Shown here one piece after another: positions 34,670 through 44,303 of a stretch of DNA of 64,000 nucleotides (its first letter is position 1; each line of letters opens with the position of its first letter). The notes under the pieces were generated by a model. It saw nothing but the letters and a program-made list of their open reading frames with translations. It was not told the DNA's origin and did no database searches. Source of the DNA: Aureispira anguillae (lineage in GTDB: Bacteria; Bacteroidota; Bacteroidia; Chitinophagales; Saprospiraceae). The position numbers and the translations under genes were made by a program. The stretch covers positions 7,231,001-7,295,000 of the forward strand of contig NZ_AP026867.1 of NCBI RefSeq assembly GCF_026000115.1, in the 5' to 3' direction.

Positions 34670-35818
34670 ATGAAAATTATTTATTCTATCCTCTTAGTGT
34701 TTAGTTTTAGTTTGGTGGCATGCAGTCAAACGGTGCGAATGATTACTAATTTGCCCTCCGCTTTATCTGAAAATTCGGGTATGTTGATTAGCAATGAAAA
34801 TGCAATATGGCTTCATAATGATGGGGGAGATTCTGCCAAACTTTATAGGATTGATACGTTTGGTACAATACTCAAAACTATTGTTGTGACAAATGCAACC
34901 AATGTTGATTGGGAAGATATTACTTATGATAACCACGGAAATGTATATATTGGAGATTTTGGAAACAATGCCAATGCAAGGCAGGATCTAAAAGTGTATA
35001 AAATCCCTCACCCCGATTCGATTGTTGGTACTACTGTTACAGCAGAAACGATTCATTATTCCTATCCAGAACAAACGGCCTATCCGCCTAGTGATGACCA
35101 AAAAAAATACGATACGGAGGCGATGATTTATTTTCAAGATTCGCTGTATTTTTTTACCAAGGATAGGACGACACCCCATTTGGGTTATACTTGGCTCTAT
35201 CAAATTTCAGCAGATACAGGAACCCATTCGGCGGTATTGTTGGACAGCTTTCAAACAGGACAAATTAGCTATATTTTTGAAGTAACAGGAGCCAGTATAT
35301 CTGCTGATAATGAAAAATTGGCACTCTTGGGCTCTAATCAAGTGTGGCTTTTTTCTGGATTTACAGGAAGTCGATTTTTTGATGGCACAGCGCAAACCAT
35401 CTCACTAAATAGTTTTTCGCAAAAAGAAGCCTTAGATTTTATAGATAGCAGTCGGCTATATTTTAGCAATGAAACCAGTCTACTTGGAGGAGCACAATTA
35501 GGAATCTTAGATTTTGGTAATCTCTTATTAGGGCATCCATTATACACTGACCAACATAGCATAAACGAAATGGTAGCCTATCCTAATCCTGCTAGTGAGC
35601 AATTGAATTTGCAAGTTAAACTCAACAAAGAAGCAACTGTCAAGGTGAAATTATTCAATGCTTTGGGCAAATGTGTTCAACGAAAAACTATTTCTAAAGC
35701 CATATCAGGCGAACAGGTTGTCCGTTTATCTGTCGATCATTTGCCCAAAGGTACTTATTTTATTCACTTGATTTGTGGTAAACAACGCTATTGTAAGCGC
35801 ATCGTTATTGCACCATAG
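34670..35818 (+). CDS. Secreted beta-propeller-like protein with T9SS type A sorting domain
   Basis: 382 residues. The signal peptide ends at LVACSQ; because LVAC is also a lipobox, lipidation cannot be excluded. The central part has repeated Asp-rich strands (LSENSGMLI, NVDWEDITYDNHGNVYIGD, DTEAMIYFQDSLYFFTKDR) suggesting a beta-propeller, perhaps a phytase-like or esterase-like sheet. The last 80 residues are a type A T9SS sorting domain: AYPNPASEQLNLQV, FNALGKCVQ, LPKGTYFIHL. It should be exported across the outer membrane and attached to the surface or released. The gene stops 2 bp from the convergent cupin gene. Confidence 0.78.
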   Translation: MKIIYSILLVFSFSLVACSQTVRMITNLPSALSENSGMLISNENAIWLHNDGGDSAKLYRIDTFGTILKTIVVTNATNVDWEDITYDNHGNVYIGDFGNNANARQDLKVYKIPHPDSIVGTTVTAETIHYSYPEQTAYPPSDDQKKYDTEAMIYFQDSLYFFTKDRTTPHLGYTWLYQISADTGTHSAVLLDSFQTGQISYIFEVTGASISADNEKLALLGSNQVWLFSGFTGSRFFDGTAQTISLNSFSQKEALDFIDSSRLYFSNETSLLGGAQLGILDFGNLLLGHPLYTDQHSINEMVAYPNPASEQLNLQVKLNKEATVKVKLFNALGKCVQRKTISKAISGEQVVRLSVDHLPKGTYFIHLICGKQRYCKRIVIAP

Positions 35819-35820
35819 AT

Positions 35821-36324
35821 TTAGTCAAATTCTCCTTCAAATTCAGGAATATCATTGTCCTTCTTTTTGGGTTTGGTATTCTTGTCTTTTTTGTCGGTCT
35901 TTTCATCAGTAGTTTCAGGTGTTTCTTCTTCAATAAAAATACGATCCTGCCCTACAAATTGGGGAGATTGGACAGAAAGCACTTTGAGTGGCTTTGCGCT
36001 AGTTGTAATAACAGCATGAGCCGTGTTGGGAGGAATCACGATATGGTCTCCTTTTTTGACTTCAAAATAATCGCCTCCCAAATACATTTTACCACTACCT
36101 TCCAATACAGTAACAACTTCTGTATGATACTGATGAACATGCTTTCGAACGGCTTGTTTGACAAAAATCATAAAGACAGAGGTGTTATCATCGCTATGGA
36201 TTGGAATTACTTTTACATTCTTATAATCTTCCTTAGGAGACATTTTATTGGCATTCTGTGTCAGTATTTGCCCAAAAGAATGGGTAGCAATTAAGAGAAA
36301 TACAAAAATAAATAGAGTACGCAT
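35821..36324 (-). CDS. Secreted cupin-domain protein
   Basis: 167 residues: signal peptide (MRTLFIFVFLLIATHSFG), a single cupin barrel (about 55-120) and a Lys/Glu/Asp-rich tail. Cupin motif 1 is VHQYHTEVVTVLEGSGKMYLG (His, His, Glu ligands) and motif 2 is PPNTAHAV (His), so a mononuclear metal site is complete. Family members range from isomerases and dioxygenases to non-enzymatic binders, and the sequence does not tell which. The charged tail (KTDKKDKNTKPKKKDND) is low-complexity. It sits on the opposite strand to the neighbouring genes. Confidence 0.78.
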   Translation of the reverse strand: MRTLFIFVFLLIATHSFGQILTQNANKMSPKEDYKNVKVIPIHSDDNTSVFMIFVKQAVRKHVHQYHTEVVTVLEGSGKMYLGGDYFEVKKGDHIVIPPNTAHAVITTSAKPLKVLSVQSPQFVGQDRIFIEEETPETTDEKTDKKDKNTKPKKKDNDIPEFEGEFD

Positions 36325-36604
36325 AGTTGTTTATCTGTTTAAATTAGAGGTCTTAGAAACAATTTGTTGAGTGAGAAAAATAAAGTCTTTTTACAAAAAA
36401 AGTTCTACCTTGCTGCTCGGATGTCTTACTTGTTTGATAGAAGTGCTATTTAATTTAGAGGTAATACTACTTTAAAATTCATTTTTGGATAAAAAAACAG
36501 CAAAACAAGTCTAGGAATTTAATCGAATTGGATTGGTAGACAAGTGTCATAATATACTAATAAGGTAAAGTAAATCTAGCAAAAATTAACATTTTTTTAA
36601 GAAT

Positions 36605-38488
36605 ATGGAGCTAACTACACTCGACTGGGGAATAATAATAGGATTTTTGGTTGTTATTTTAGGCGTTGGAATATCCTATACTAGACAAGCATCTAAGGAT
36701 ATGGAAAGCTTTTTTTTGGGAGGACGAAACATGCATTGGTTGTTGGCTGGAATATCTATGGTGGCAACTACCTTTGCTGCCGATACGCCACTCGCCGTAA
36801 CCGAAATAGTTAGCAAAGATGGAATTGCAGGAAATTGGCTGTGGTGGAATTTCTTGGCAGGGGGAATGTTGACAACGTTCTTTTTTGCTAGATTATGGCA
36901 ACGATCAGGGGTTCTAACAGAAGTGGAATTGATTGAATTGCGCTATGCAGGTAAGCCTGCTCAATTTTTGCGTGGTTTTAAGGCTGTGTATTTAGGGGTA
37001 TTTATGAATGCTATTATAATTGCATGGGTCAATGTAGCACTACAGTCCTTGTTGGTTGTATTTTTTGGACTAAGCAATGAAATGGCCTTGTTGTACACTG
37101 CTGGAGCTATGGTTTTAGCTGCAACTTATGCCTCTTTCTCTGGCTTAATAGGAGTGGCTGTAACCGATGCGATTCAATTTGTGGTTGCAATGGTTGGGTG
37201 TATTGCTTTAGCTTATTTTGTACTTTGTGCGCCAGAAATTGGTGGAATGGCAGGGCTAAAAGAGCAATTAACCAGTCACAACCCTAATATACTAAACTTT
37301 TTACCTTCTATTGGTTCTAGTGAAAGTGCAGGCACAACACTAGGTTTGACGGTCGTTGGATTCTTTGCCTATGCAGGATTTCAGTGGTGGGCTTGTTGGT
37401 ACCCTGGAGCGGAACCAGGAGGTGGTGGTTATGTGGCACAGCGAATGATGAGTACTCGTTCGGATAAGGATGCTGTTTACGCTACCTTATTTTTTCAGAT
37501 TGCCCATTATTGTATTCGCCCTTGGGCTTGGATTGTAGTAGGCTTGGCAGCAGTTGTATTGTATCCTGATTTGGCAGTAGGAGATGAAAAATTAGGCTAT
37601 GTATATGCGATGCGTGATTATTTGCCTGCGGGATGGAAAGGCTTGTTGTTAGTGGCTTTTTTGGCGGCTTATATGAGTACTATTTCTACACAACTTAATT
37701 GGGGAGCAGGCTATTTGGTCAATGATGTGTACAAGCGATTTATAAAAACGGATAAAGACGCTAAACACTATATTTTGGCTTCTAGAGTTAGCACGGTTGG
37801 CTTAATGGTTTTGGGCTTGGTTATTAGTAATTATATCGATACCATATCAGGAGCTTGGGGCTTTATTATGCAGGCAGGAGCAGGTTTAGGTTTGGTGTTA
37901 ATTTTGCGCTGGTATTGGTGGAGAATTAATGCTTGGAGTGAAATTTCGGCAACAATAGCTCCTTTTATCTTTACCGCATTGATTTGGGGTTATGAAGCCA
38001 AATACCAAACGAAAGTTGATTTTCCAATTGCTTTGATCTTGACAACTCTATTTACAACTTGTATATGGTTAATCGTTACTTTTTTGACAAAGCCAGAACC
38101 AGACAGCACCTTAGCACCATTCTGGAAAAAGGTACATGCTGTTGCAGATGGCAATTATAAAATCACCTCTTCTTCTTTTGCGACCAATCTAAAATATTTA
38201 GCAGCTTGTTGGCTTGCGGCTATTGTGATGACCTATAGCATTTTATTTTTAACAGGAAAATTTGTTTTGCAAGAATACGGAACAGGAGCGGCACTTGCTG
38301 GTTTGGCTGCCATAAGCTTGTATTTTTTGAATTATTTTATGGAGCAAGCGGGGTTAATTGGCGATGCCAGTACTACAGTTGTTGCTTTGGAAGATCAAAA
38401 TCTAACAACTTCTATCCCTGATTCTAAAGAGGAGAAACAGGATAATTGGACGAATCTAAATGAAGATTTTCCTGATAAAGAGGACTAA
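36605..38488 (+). CDS. Sodium:solute symporter family (SSS) transporter
   Basis: 627 residues with about 13-15 transmembrane helices and the LeuT-fold order of the SSS family. The N-terminus reads DWGIIIGFLVVILGVGISY followed by MESFFLGGRNMHWLLAG, the standard SSS opening, and helix 2 has the STTFAAD-type sodium site region (TTFAADTPLAVTEIV). An extended C-terminal part includes two extra helices and an acidic tail (LNEDFPDKED). Substrates of close relatives include sugars, amino acids and vitamins; none can be assigned. Located in the inner membrane, monocistronic, with a strong terminator behind it. Confidence 0.85.
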   Translation: MELTTLDWGIIIGFLVVILGVGISYTRQASKDMESFFLGGRNMHWLLAGISMVATTFAADTPLAVTEIVSKDGIAGNWLWWNFLAGGMLTTFFFARLWQRSGVLTEVELIELRYAGKPAQFLRGFKAVYLGVFMNAIIIAWVNVALQSLLVVFFGLSNEMALLYTAGAMVLAATYASFSGLIGVAVTDAIQFVVAMVGCIALAYFVLCAPEIGGMAGLKEQLTSHNPNILNFLPSIGSSESAGTTLGLTVVGFFAYAGFQWWACWYPGAEPGGGGYVAQRMMSTRSDKDAVYATLFFQIAHYCIRPWAWIVVGLAAVVLYPDLAVGDEKLGYVYAMRDYLPAGWKGLLLVAFLAAYMSTISTQLNWGAGYLVNDVYKRFIKTDKDAKHYILASRVSTVGLMVLGLVISNYIDTISGAWGFIMQAGAGLGLVLILRWYWWRINAWSEISATIAPFIFTALIWGYEAKYQTKVDFPIALILTTLFTTCIWLIVTFLTKPEPDSTLAPFWKKVHAVADGNYKITSSSFATNLKYLAACWLAAIVMTYSILFLTGKFVLQEYGTGAALAGLAAISLYFLNYFMEQAGLIGDASTTVVALEDQNLTTSIPDSKEEKQDNWTNLNEDFPDKED

Positions 38489-38501
38489 GGAATCAAAAAA
38501 A

Positions 38502-38542
38502 ATGATTTGAAAATGAGATATATTGTCTCATTTTCAAATCAT
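38502..38542. terminator. Bidirectional terminator between convergent genes
   Basis: A 17-bp perfect stem ATGATTTGAAAATGAGA (38502-38518) with 38526-38542 and a seven-base loop, between the symporter gene and the leftward gene at 38549. A-run upstream on the plus strand. Confidence 0.8.
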
Positions 38543-38548
38543 CCAATC

Positions 38549-39013
38549 TTAGTGCCCAATCGTAACTTTTGTATTGCCTTTTTTGATGGTGATACCGTTA
38601 CTTTCTTTTTGAGTATTGTTGATAACCGTTTGGGCTGGGATCGTTTTAGTAGCACTTGAGATATAACCCAGTTTATAGAGCGTTACCATTTTGCCTTTTT
38701 TCTTCTTTTCTTTTTTGTAAATTTTATAAACAGTAGCTGCTGGCTTGCCTTCAGAGGCAATATGAATATATTTATTAACCATGTCAGGCAGTTCAGGGTT
38801 TTGAAATTTTATCGTAACATGCATGTAATTATTATAGGTTTCAAACTCCAAACGCTTAACATAATCCTCAGACATTTGCTCTCCATTGACCGTTAAAATA
38901 AAAGGTTCTTCTATTTCCGAATAAATGGTAAGTGTGTTTTTGATTTGGCACTGCACGAGAAGAGGAAGGGCAAATAGGCAAGTTAGCAATAGTACTTTTC
39001 TGAATGTGTTCAT
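38549..39013 (-). CDS. Secreted protein of unknown function (DUF4476-like N-terminus)
   Basis: 154 residues, signal peptide to about residue 22 (LFALPLLVQC could alternatively be a lipobox). The mature part starts TLTIYSEIEEPFILTVNGEQ, like the beginning of DUF4476 proteins, but lacks their C-terminal helical domain. A basic patch (KKEKKKKGK) splits it from a Thr/Asn-rich end. Its function is unknown. Same direction as and 76 bp downstream of the TonB receptor at 39090, so possibly the second gene of that transcript. Confidence 0.62.
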   Translation of the reverse strand: MNTFRKVLLLTCLFALPLLVQCQIKNTLTIYSEIEEPFILTVNGEQMSEDYVKRLEFETYNNYMHVTIKFQNPELPDMVNKYIHIASEGKPAATVYKIYKKEKKKKGKMVTLYKLGYISSATKTIPAQTVINNTQKESNGITIKKGNTKVTIGH

Positions 39014-39089
39014 TGTTGTATAATTGGTTTTTTAATAAGGAAATACCGCCTAAAATACTTAAAATATGTGATTTATACAATGAAGATGT

Positions 39090-41411
39090 TTAAAAAACTC
39101 TTTTCTTAGGCTTCCACTTCCAACGCAAGCCTAAATAAAATTCTCGACCATGAATAGGAGAATAAGCATAAGCGGTATCAAAATATTCGCTAAAGCCAAC
39201 ATTGGAATTGGGGTCATTGTACCCAACCAAAGGAGAGATTTTTTGACGATAATCAAATAGGTTTTGTACTCCTAGATAAATGCTTAAGTTCAATTTAGGG
39301 AACTCCTTAGTCACTTGAAGGTTGTGAATAGAAAAAGGTTTGGAACTTGTTGGTCTTGCAGTGCCAATTGGATTACCATTGGCATCTAGGTCGAATACTT
39401 CTGGAAGTTGCATTGTTCCTGTTAATTTACCCGTATAAGCAATGTTTAATTTCCAAGCTTTTACCGTATAATTAATGACTAAAGAACCACTATAAAGCGG
39501 AGCATATTCTAGTGCTGTTGTTGTTTTATTTCCTTGCTCGTCTATATCCGTTTGATCTGCCCATTGCATGTTATACGACAAACTAATGGCTAATGGAAAG
39601 CTAAATTGCTGGCTGTAATTGGCACTAAAGCCCCTTGTTTGAGCATAACCATTTAGGTTTTTATAGACAATTTTGTTGGGAATGCTATAGTCGGGGAAAA
39701 TAGCATTGGTAAAGTAGGTATAAAAGCCATCTATATTGATTGTTCCTTGGCTGGGCCCCATTGTAAATACATAATTAAAATTTAGAGAACCATTGTAGGA
39801 ACTTTCAGGATTCAACGTTTCGGTAATCTCTACTTGGCGGTTGCCTGTAATAAAGGCATGATCTTCTGTAAATAGATTGACAATACGGAAACCTGTCCCA
39901 AAATTTAGTCGAAAGGTCGTCCAGATATTAGGTTGGTATTTGACATTAAAACGTGGAGCAGGGATCAAACTGTGATTCTTAAAATAATCCAAGCGACAAC
40001 CATATAATAAAGACACCTTTTGGGAAATATCCCAAGCATCCTGCACAAAAACACCAGGAATAAATTGATGGTTTGGCGCATTGCCAGTTACGCTATCTAC
40101 CGTAGCAATGGTGTTGTCGTCGTAATATTGATAACGAAGGGTTAGTCCTGCGGTAATCCCATGTCCTTTGATGTATTTGTTCCAGTTAAAATTGGTATAG
40201 CCAACATATTGATTGGCCGTGTAGTAGGCATCGCCATAATAACTATCTTGGTAATGCCCAGAAAAGGAATAATCCAGCTTAAAATATTCGGTTGTAGGCA
40301 AATCATAAGTTCCTAAAAACTCCCATCTTTGCGTAAAGATACTTTCTCCATAAATGGCATTATCTCCTCTCAAATTAAAATAATTTCTACCTTTGACATA
40401 TTCTTCTACACCATTTCTGCGATCTTCATAATAATAACGGGCAAAGAGTGAAAATCGACGATTTTTGGGGCGTTTCATATTTAACTTGGCAAAGACAGAG
40501 ACCCGATCAACGTTGATTAAGTCCCCAAAACCATCGCCATTATCATCGTGGTTGGTGCCAACATAAGCATGACTAAGCCCTATCATACCATTAAATTTTC
40601 CTAAGCTACCTGCAATAGAAAGATTGTTGAAGGATTCTAAATGAGAAGTACCCATAACGTCCAATGAAATAAGGGGTTCTTGTCCTGGATCTTTTGTGAT
40701 TACATTGATTGCGCCAGCAACTGCCTCTGAGCCAAAAACAGTCGAACTGGGACCCTTGTTGATTTCTATACGTTCAATCATTGTCGTAGGCAACCCATTT
40801 AGGGCATAAATAGAAGCTAGATTCCCATACATAGGGGTTCCATCAATTAAGACGGCGGTATATTGCCCAGGCAGACCATTAATACTAATTGTATTGGTAA
40901 AACAAACACCACAAGCTACTTCTTCTTGAACACCGCTAACTAAGGAGACGGCTTCGATTAGATTGGTTGGAGCAGTAATTTTTTCTAAGGCACTAGGGTC
41001 TACAACATATTTGGTGGTAACAGTCGGTGCAATTTTAGTAGGATTAAAAATATTGGCTCCCTTGTGGGTAATCACTACTTCTTCGAGCGTGCCAGAGGTG
41101 GGCGTAAGGCGAATTAACCCCAAATCAAGTAGATTTTCATTTAACTCAATGGGAGTACTATAAGTGGCAAAGCCAATATAAGAGGTTTGCAAAATATAAT
41201 TTCCTTGAGGAACGTTGGATAGTTCAAAGGACCCATCCAAATCTGTAGTTGCTCCTAAGTTGGTCACTATACTGTCTTGCATCAAAATAATATTGGCGGC
41301 GACAACAGCTTCTTCATCTGAATTAACAATTCTACCTTTTAGGATGCCATTTTGAGCTTCTAGCCCTGAGGCTATCAATAAAAATAAAAGGAGTTGTAGA
41401 CTAATTTTCAT
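39090..41411 (-). CDS. TonB-dependent receptor with CxxC in the plug
   Basis: 773 residues: signal peptide (to LEAQ), carboxypeptidase-regulatory-like domain (LKGRIVNSDEEAVVAANI), plug, and barrel ending KKRVF. The plug has VACGVCFTNTISINGLPGQY and VLIDGTPMYGNL, then EINKGPSSTVFGSEAVAGAI. A CGVC or similar pair in this plug position is recurrent in a group of Bacteroidota receptors often called ferrienterochelin or BtuB-like; it may form a disulfide or touch a metal. The substrate is unknown. The last residue Phe is standard for BAM-dependent insertion. Confidence 0.87.
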   Translation of the reverse strand: MKISLQLLLFLLIASGLEAQNGILKGRIVNSDEEAVVAANIILMQDSIVTNLGATTDLDGSFELSNVPQGNYILQTSYIGFATYSTPIELNENLLDLGLIRLTPTSGTLEEVVITHKGANIFNPTKIAPTVTTKYVVDPSALEKITAPTNLIEAVSLVSGVQEEVACGVCFTNTISINGLPGQYTAVLIDGTPMYGNLASIYALNGLPTTMIERIEINKGPSSTVFGSEAVAGAINVITKDPGQEPLISLDVMGTSHLESFNNLSIAGSLGKFNGMIGLSHAYVGTNHDDNGDGFGDLINVDRVSVFAKLNMKRPKNRRFSLFARYYYEDRRNGVEEYVKGRNYFNLRGDNAIYGESIFTQRWEFLGTYDLPTTEYFKLDYSFSGHYQDSYYGDAYYTANQYVGYTNFNWNKYIKGHGITAGLTLRYQYYDDNTIATVDSVTGNAPNHQFIPGVFVQDAWDISQKVSLLYGCRLDYFKNHSLIPAPRFNVKYQPNIWTTFRLNFGTGFRIVNLFTEDHAFITGNRQVEITETLNPESSYNGSLNFNYVFTMGPSQGTINIDGFYTYFTNAIFPDYSIPNKIVYKNLNGYAQTRGFSANYSQQFSFPLAISLSYNMQWADQTDIDEQGNKTTTALEYAPLYSGSLVINYTVKAWKLNIAYTGKLTGTMQLPEVFDLDANGNPIGTARPTSSKPFSIHNLQVTKEFPKLNLSIYLGVQNLFDYRQKISPLVGYNDPNSNVGFSEYFDTAYAYSPIHGREFYLGLRWKWKPKKRVF

Positions 41412-41613
41412 TACGGTTAATAATATTCAAGTAAGCCTAATAAAATTATTAGTAGTACAAAGTTATATTAAAAAGGTTGTATTTAAAAATTTTTTTAGAC
41501 TAGTCTAAAAAAATAAACATAGTCGTTAAAAAAATAAATAATACTGGCTTAAAATTGACGCTGGATCAGAGCATATTGTTTATTATTCTTATATTCATTA
41601 ATTCAGATCATTA

Positions 41614-42192
41614 ATGAACCAATATATTATGAATTTTTGTAGCAATTGTGGGCATGCACCACTAACCTATAAACAGCCAGTAGGAGATTATCAGCAGCGT
41701 TATGTCTGTGATAACTGTGGGGTAATCCATTATCAAAACCCTAAAATTATTTGTGGCTGTTTAGCTTTTTATGAAGGAAAAATACTGTTGGGCAAACGAG
41801 ACATAGAACCCCGCAAAGGCAAATGGAATTTACCCGCAGGTTTTATGGAAAATAACGAGACCGTTAAAGAAGGAGCAGCAAGAGAGGTTTGGGAAGAGGT
41901 TCAGGCAAGGGTCAAAATTAAACAATTGCACACGATTTATAATCTTATGCATGTCAACCAAGTCTATTTTTTATTTGTTGCAGAGTTAGTAGAACCTGTT
42001 TTTGCTGCGGGAGATGAAACTTCAGATGTTCGTTTGTTTGATTTAGATGAAATTCCTTGGGAAGAACTAGCTTTTCATTCCAATGCTTTTGCACTCAAGC
42101 AATACATCAAAAACCCCAATTATCAGGGGGTTCATCATGGGGATAACCGTTCTTATATGGGGGATTTTGTACCTAACATTACTCCGCTATAA
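41614..42192 (+). CDS. Nudix hydrolase with N-terminal zinc ribbon
   Basis: 192 residues. The zinc ribbon is CSNC (near 9-12) and CDNC (near 33-36). The Nudix box reads GFMENNETVKEGAAREVWEE, fitting Gx5Ex7REUxEE. The combination is found in NudC-like and ADP-ribose-type pyrophosphatases that clear dinucleotides such as NADH or FAD. The conserved SQPWPFPxS motif of true NADH pyrophosphatases is absent, so substrate specificity is open. The second ATG (41629, MNFCSNCGHA) is a plausible alternative start. It lies 84 bp upstream of the PLP enzyme gene and may be co-transcribed. Confidence 0.85.
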   Translation: MNQYIMNFCSNCGHAPLTYKQPVGDYQQRYVCDNCGVIHYQNPKIICGCLAFYEGKILLGKRDIEPRKGKWNLPAGFMENNETVKEGAAREVWEEVQARVKIKQLHTIYNLMHVNQVYFLFVAELVEPVFAAGDETSDVRLFDLDEIPWEELAFHSNAFALKQYIKNPNYQGVHHGDNRSYMGDFVPNITPL

Positions 42193-42276
42193 ACCCGAAC
42201 CTAGCTATGCTGGCTCATAAGCAAAGCGCACTAACTAATCAGCGGAGTATTAACTTAAAGAATAAAGCTAAAAACT

Positions 42277-43434
42277 ATGAATTGCCAAAAACACCTTTTT
42301 AATCTAAAACCAGATGCCCATTACCTAAACTGTGCTTCTAAGTCTCCCTTATTAAAATCCGCAGAGGAGGCTTCTATCAAGGCACTAATTAGGGGGAGAA
42401 ATCCAATGGACATTGCACCAGTAGATTTTTTTAGTGAAGTTGAGAATGTCCGAATTGCTTTTGGGCGTATTATTAATTGTGCGGCTTCATCTGTAGCCCT
42501 AATTCCAGCTAGTTCTTATGGGTTTAGCTCTGTCTTGAATAATGTAATTGCCAAAAAAGGAGGCAATGCTATTATTATGAAAGAGGAATTTCCCAGCGGT
42601 TATTTTGCCTTAAAGCGTTGGTGTGAAACCAATAGCAATGCGCTAACAGTTGTAGAACCCGATTGGAACTTGACTTTTTTGGGGGAGGATTGGAACACAA
42701 AGATATTAGAAGCAATTAATGAAAACACTTCTGTTGTTTTGCTTTCTGCCATTCATTGGATGACAGGTTTGAAGTTTGATTTGAAGGCAATTGGCGAAAG
42801 ATGTGCTTTGGTGGGGGCTGTATTTATAGTAGACGGCAGCCAATCTGTTGGCGCCTTGCCTATGAATGTTGAGGAATATCAGATTGATGCATTGGTTTGT
42901 GCAGGATACAAGTGGCTGTTTGGATCTTATTCGTTGAGTTTGCTTTATATGGGGGACAAATTTAAAAATGGAGACCCAATTGAAGAATCGTGGATGAATA
43001 GAACCAATGCAAAAACTTTTAGTAATTTGACACAATATGAGTCAGAATACGAGCCAGATGCAGGGCGTTACAATGTTGGGCAAACAAGTAATTTTATTTT
43101 AATGCCAATTCTCAAAGAGGGGCTGCAACAGATCAATCAATGGGGACCATCTAATATTCAGAATTATTGTCAACAGTTGATACAACCCTTAATGCAGTAC
43201 TTGGAAGGACTTAATGGTTTTAGTGAGCCTGCGGCTTATTTTTCGAATCATCTCTTTGCCTTGCGATTGCCAAAACAAATCAATCTGGAATTATTGCAGC
43301 AGAATTTAGCAAAAAATAAGGTCTTTATTTCGGTCAGAGATCAATACTTTAGAGTATCTGTCAATGTATTTAATACAGAACAAGATATTCATCAATTAAT
43401 AAAAACAATAGATCAAACCATAAAAAATAACTAA
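42277..43434 (+). CDS. PLP-dependent aminotransferase class V (cysteine desulfurase-like)
   Basis: 385 residues of fold type I. The cofactor lysine is Lys212 in CAGYKWLFGSYS; Asp186 and Gln189 in VDGSQSVG contact the pyridine ring, as in class V enzymes. The active-site loop Cys of IscS/SufS desulfurases is not obvious, so a selenocysteine-lyase-like or kynureninase-like aminotransferase or lyase is as likely. The N-terminus (HYLNCASKSPLLKSAEEA) is typical of the EgtE/CsdA-like branch. The next gene begins 5 bp downstream of its stop codon, implying an operon. Confidence 0.83.
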   Translation: MNCQKHLFNLKPDAHYLNCASKSPLLKSAEEASIKALIRGRNPMDIAPVDFFSEVENVRIAFGRIINCAASSVALIPASSYGFSSVLNNVIAKKGGNAIIMKEEFPSGYFALKRWCETNSNALTVVEPDWNLTFLGEDWNTKILEAINENTSVVLLSAIHWMTGLKFDLKAIGERCALVGAVFIVDGSQSVGALPMNVEEYQIDALVCAGYKWLFGSYSLSLLYMGDKFKNGDPIEESWMNRTNAKTFSNLTQYESEYEPDAGRYNVGQTSNFILMPILKEGLQQINQWGPSNIQNYCQQLIQPLMQYLEGLNGFSEPAAYFSNHLFALRLPKQINLELLQQNLAKNKVFISVRDQYFRVSVNVFNTEQDIHQLIKTIDQTIKNN

Positions 43435-43438
43435 AACG

Positions 43439-43870
43439 ATGCGCCTAAAATACCATTTCAAATCTTATTATAAAATCTTGTCAATGGTTGGTCTAGCAAT
43501 CTTGACGATTGCAACGGTCTTGAATGTTTTAGTTGCTAGTCCTATTGCGATTGTATTATTGGGTACAACAATCATTTTCTTTTTTCAATACAAGTGGAGG
43601 AGTAGCCCTTATATAGAAATCGAGGGCACTCAAGCAGTTGTTCGATTTACTTGGGTCAAAAATAAGGCGCAACAGATCAATTTAGAGCAAGTTGTAAAGG
43701 TAGAAACGCCTAAGAATAAGCGTATTTTGCTGCATTTAGATACAGGAAGAAAAGTTGCCATTCTAGTCAATCAATTGACAGAAGAAGACAAAGCTAGAGC
43801 ATTAAAGGATATACCTGCAATTGTAGAGGGGAATTTTTCTAGTGATTTAGCCCATCATTTGGTAGAGTAG
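43439..43870 (+). CDS. Small membrane protein with PH-like C-terminal domain
   Basis: 143 residues. Two hydrophobic segments (about 15-32 and 36-50) form a hairpin in the inner membrane. The following cytoplasmic part (YIEIEGTQAVVRFTWVKNKA ... INLEQVVKVETP) looks like a small beta domain of the bacterial PH or YdbT-like type. No function is known. It is 5 bp downstream of the class V aminotransferase and probably translated from the same mRNA. Confidence 0.62.
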   Translation: MRLKYHFKSYYKILSMVGLAILTIATVLNVLVASPIAIVLLGTTIIFFFQYKWRSSPYIEIEGTQAVVRFTWVKNKAQQINLEQVVKVETPKNKRILLHLDTGRKVAILVNQLTEEDKARALKDIPAIVEGNFSSDLAHHLVE

Positions 43871-43946
43871 GAGTAGCTAAAAAGGATAAAATGGACTTTT
43901 TTAAGATAAAATTATTCGAATTATTAAAATAGTTAGGAATCCTTAC

Positions 43947-43972
43947 TATATTTGTGTTAGCAATCTTGCTAA
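43947..43972 (+). promoter_or_regulatory. -7 element and adjacent palindrome before thioredoxin-like gene
   Basis: TATATTTG (43947-43954) matches TAnnTTTG exactly, and the ATG is 38 bp downstream. Immediately after it, TTAGCAA-TC-TTGCTAA (43957-43972) is a 7-bp perfect palindrome straddling the expected transcription start, so it could be an operator or a 5' hairpin. Confidence 0.5.
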
Positions 43973-43991
43973 ACATAAAAAAACATTAAAA

Positions 43992-44225
43992 ATGGCAAAG
44001 TCAATTTTTTATCATGCTGGATGTCCAGTATGTGTAAGTGCAGAACATGAAATCATTAGCTTAATTGGTGAATCTAATTTAGAGATTGTTCATTTAGGAA
44101 CGAACAAAACAGAGATAGCAGCAGCAGAAAAAGCAGGTGTTGAATCAGTCCCAGCTTTGGTTACTCCAAATGGGAGCGTTTTGCATATCAATTTTGGTGC
44201 ATCAATAGGAGAGGTGAAGGGATAA
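43992..44225 (+). CDS. Thioredoxin/glutaredoxin-like protein with CPVC motif
   Basis: 77 residues, cytoplasmic. The redox motif is CPVC (Cys11, Cys14) at the end of the first strand (KSIFYHAGCPVC). The cis-Pro element ESVPALVTPNG and a final Gly-rich turn complete a minimal thioredoxin fold. It would reduce disulfides or carry thiol equivalents. Length is close to glutaredoxin-3 and small thioredoxin-like proteins. It has its own promoter. The MarR regulator with a Cys cluster 1.3 kb downstream may belong to the same redox theme, but a T9SS gene separates them. Confidence 0.8.
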   Translation: MAKSIFYHAGCPVCVSAEHEIISLIGESNLEIVHLGTNKTEIAAAEKAGVESVPALVTPNGSVLHINFGASIGEVKG

Positions 44226-44303
44226 ACAAACAAGGGAGTTCTAGCTATTTTTTTGCCCTATATAGTTAGGACTCCTAATTTAAAAATGAAAATCTAAATA
44301 AAA

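Noticed and set aside
34670-35818. Classification of the protein as a definite lipoprotein (LVAC lipobox)
   Set aside because: The C-terminal T9SS sorting domain indicates export through the outer membrane; the lipobox-like LVAC may be coincidental, so only noted.
42706-43035. 109-codon leftward frame inside the aminotransferase gene
   Set aside because: Antisense shadow of the PLP enzyme, which has intact catalytic motifs on the opposite strand.
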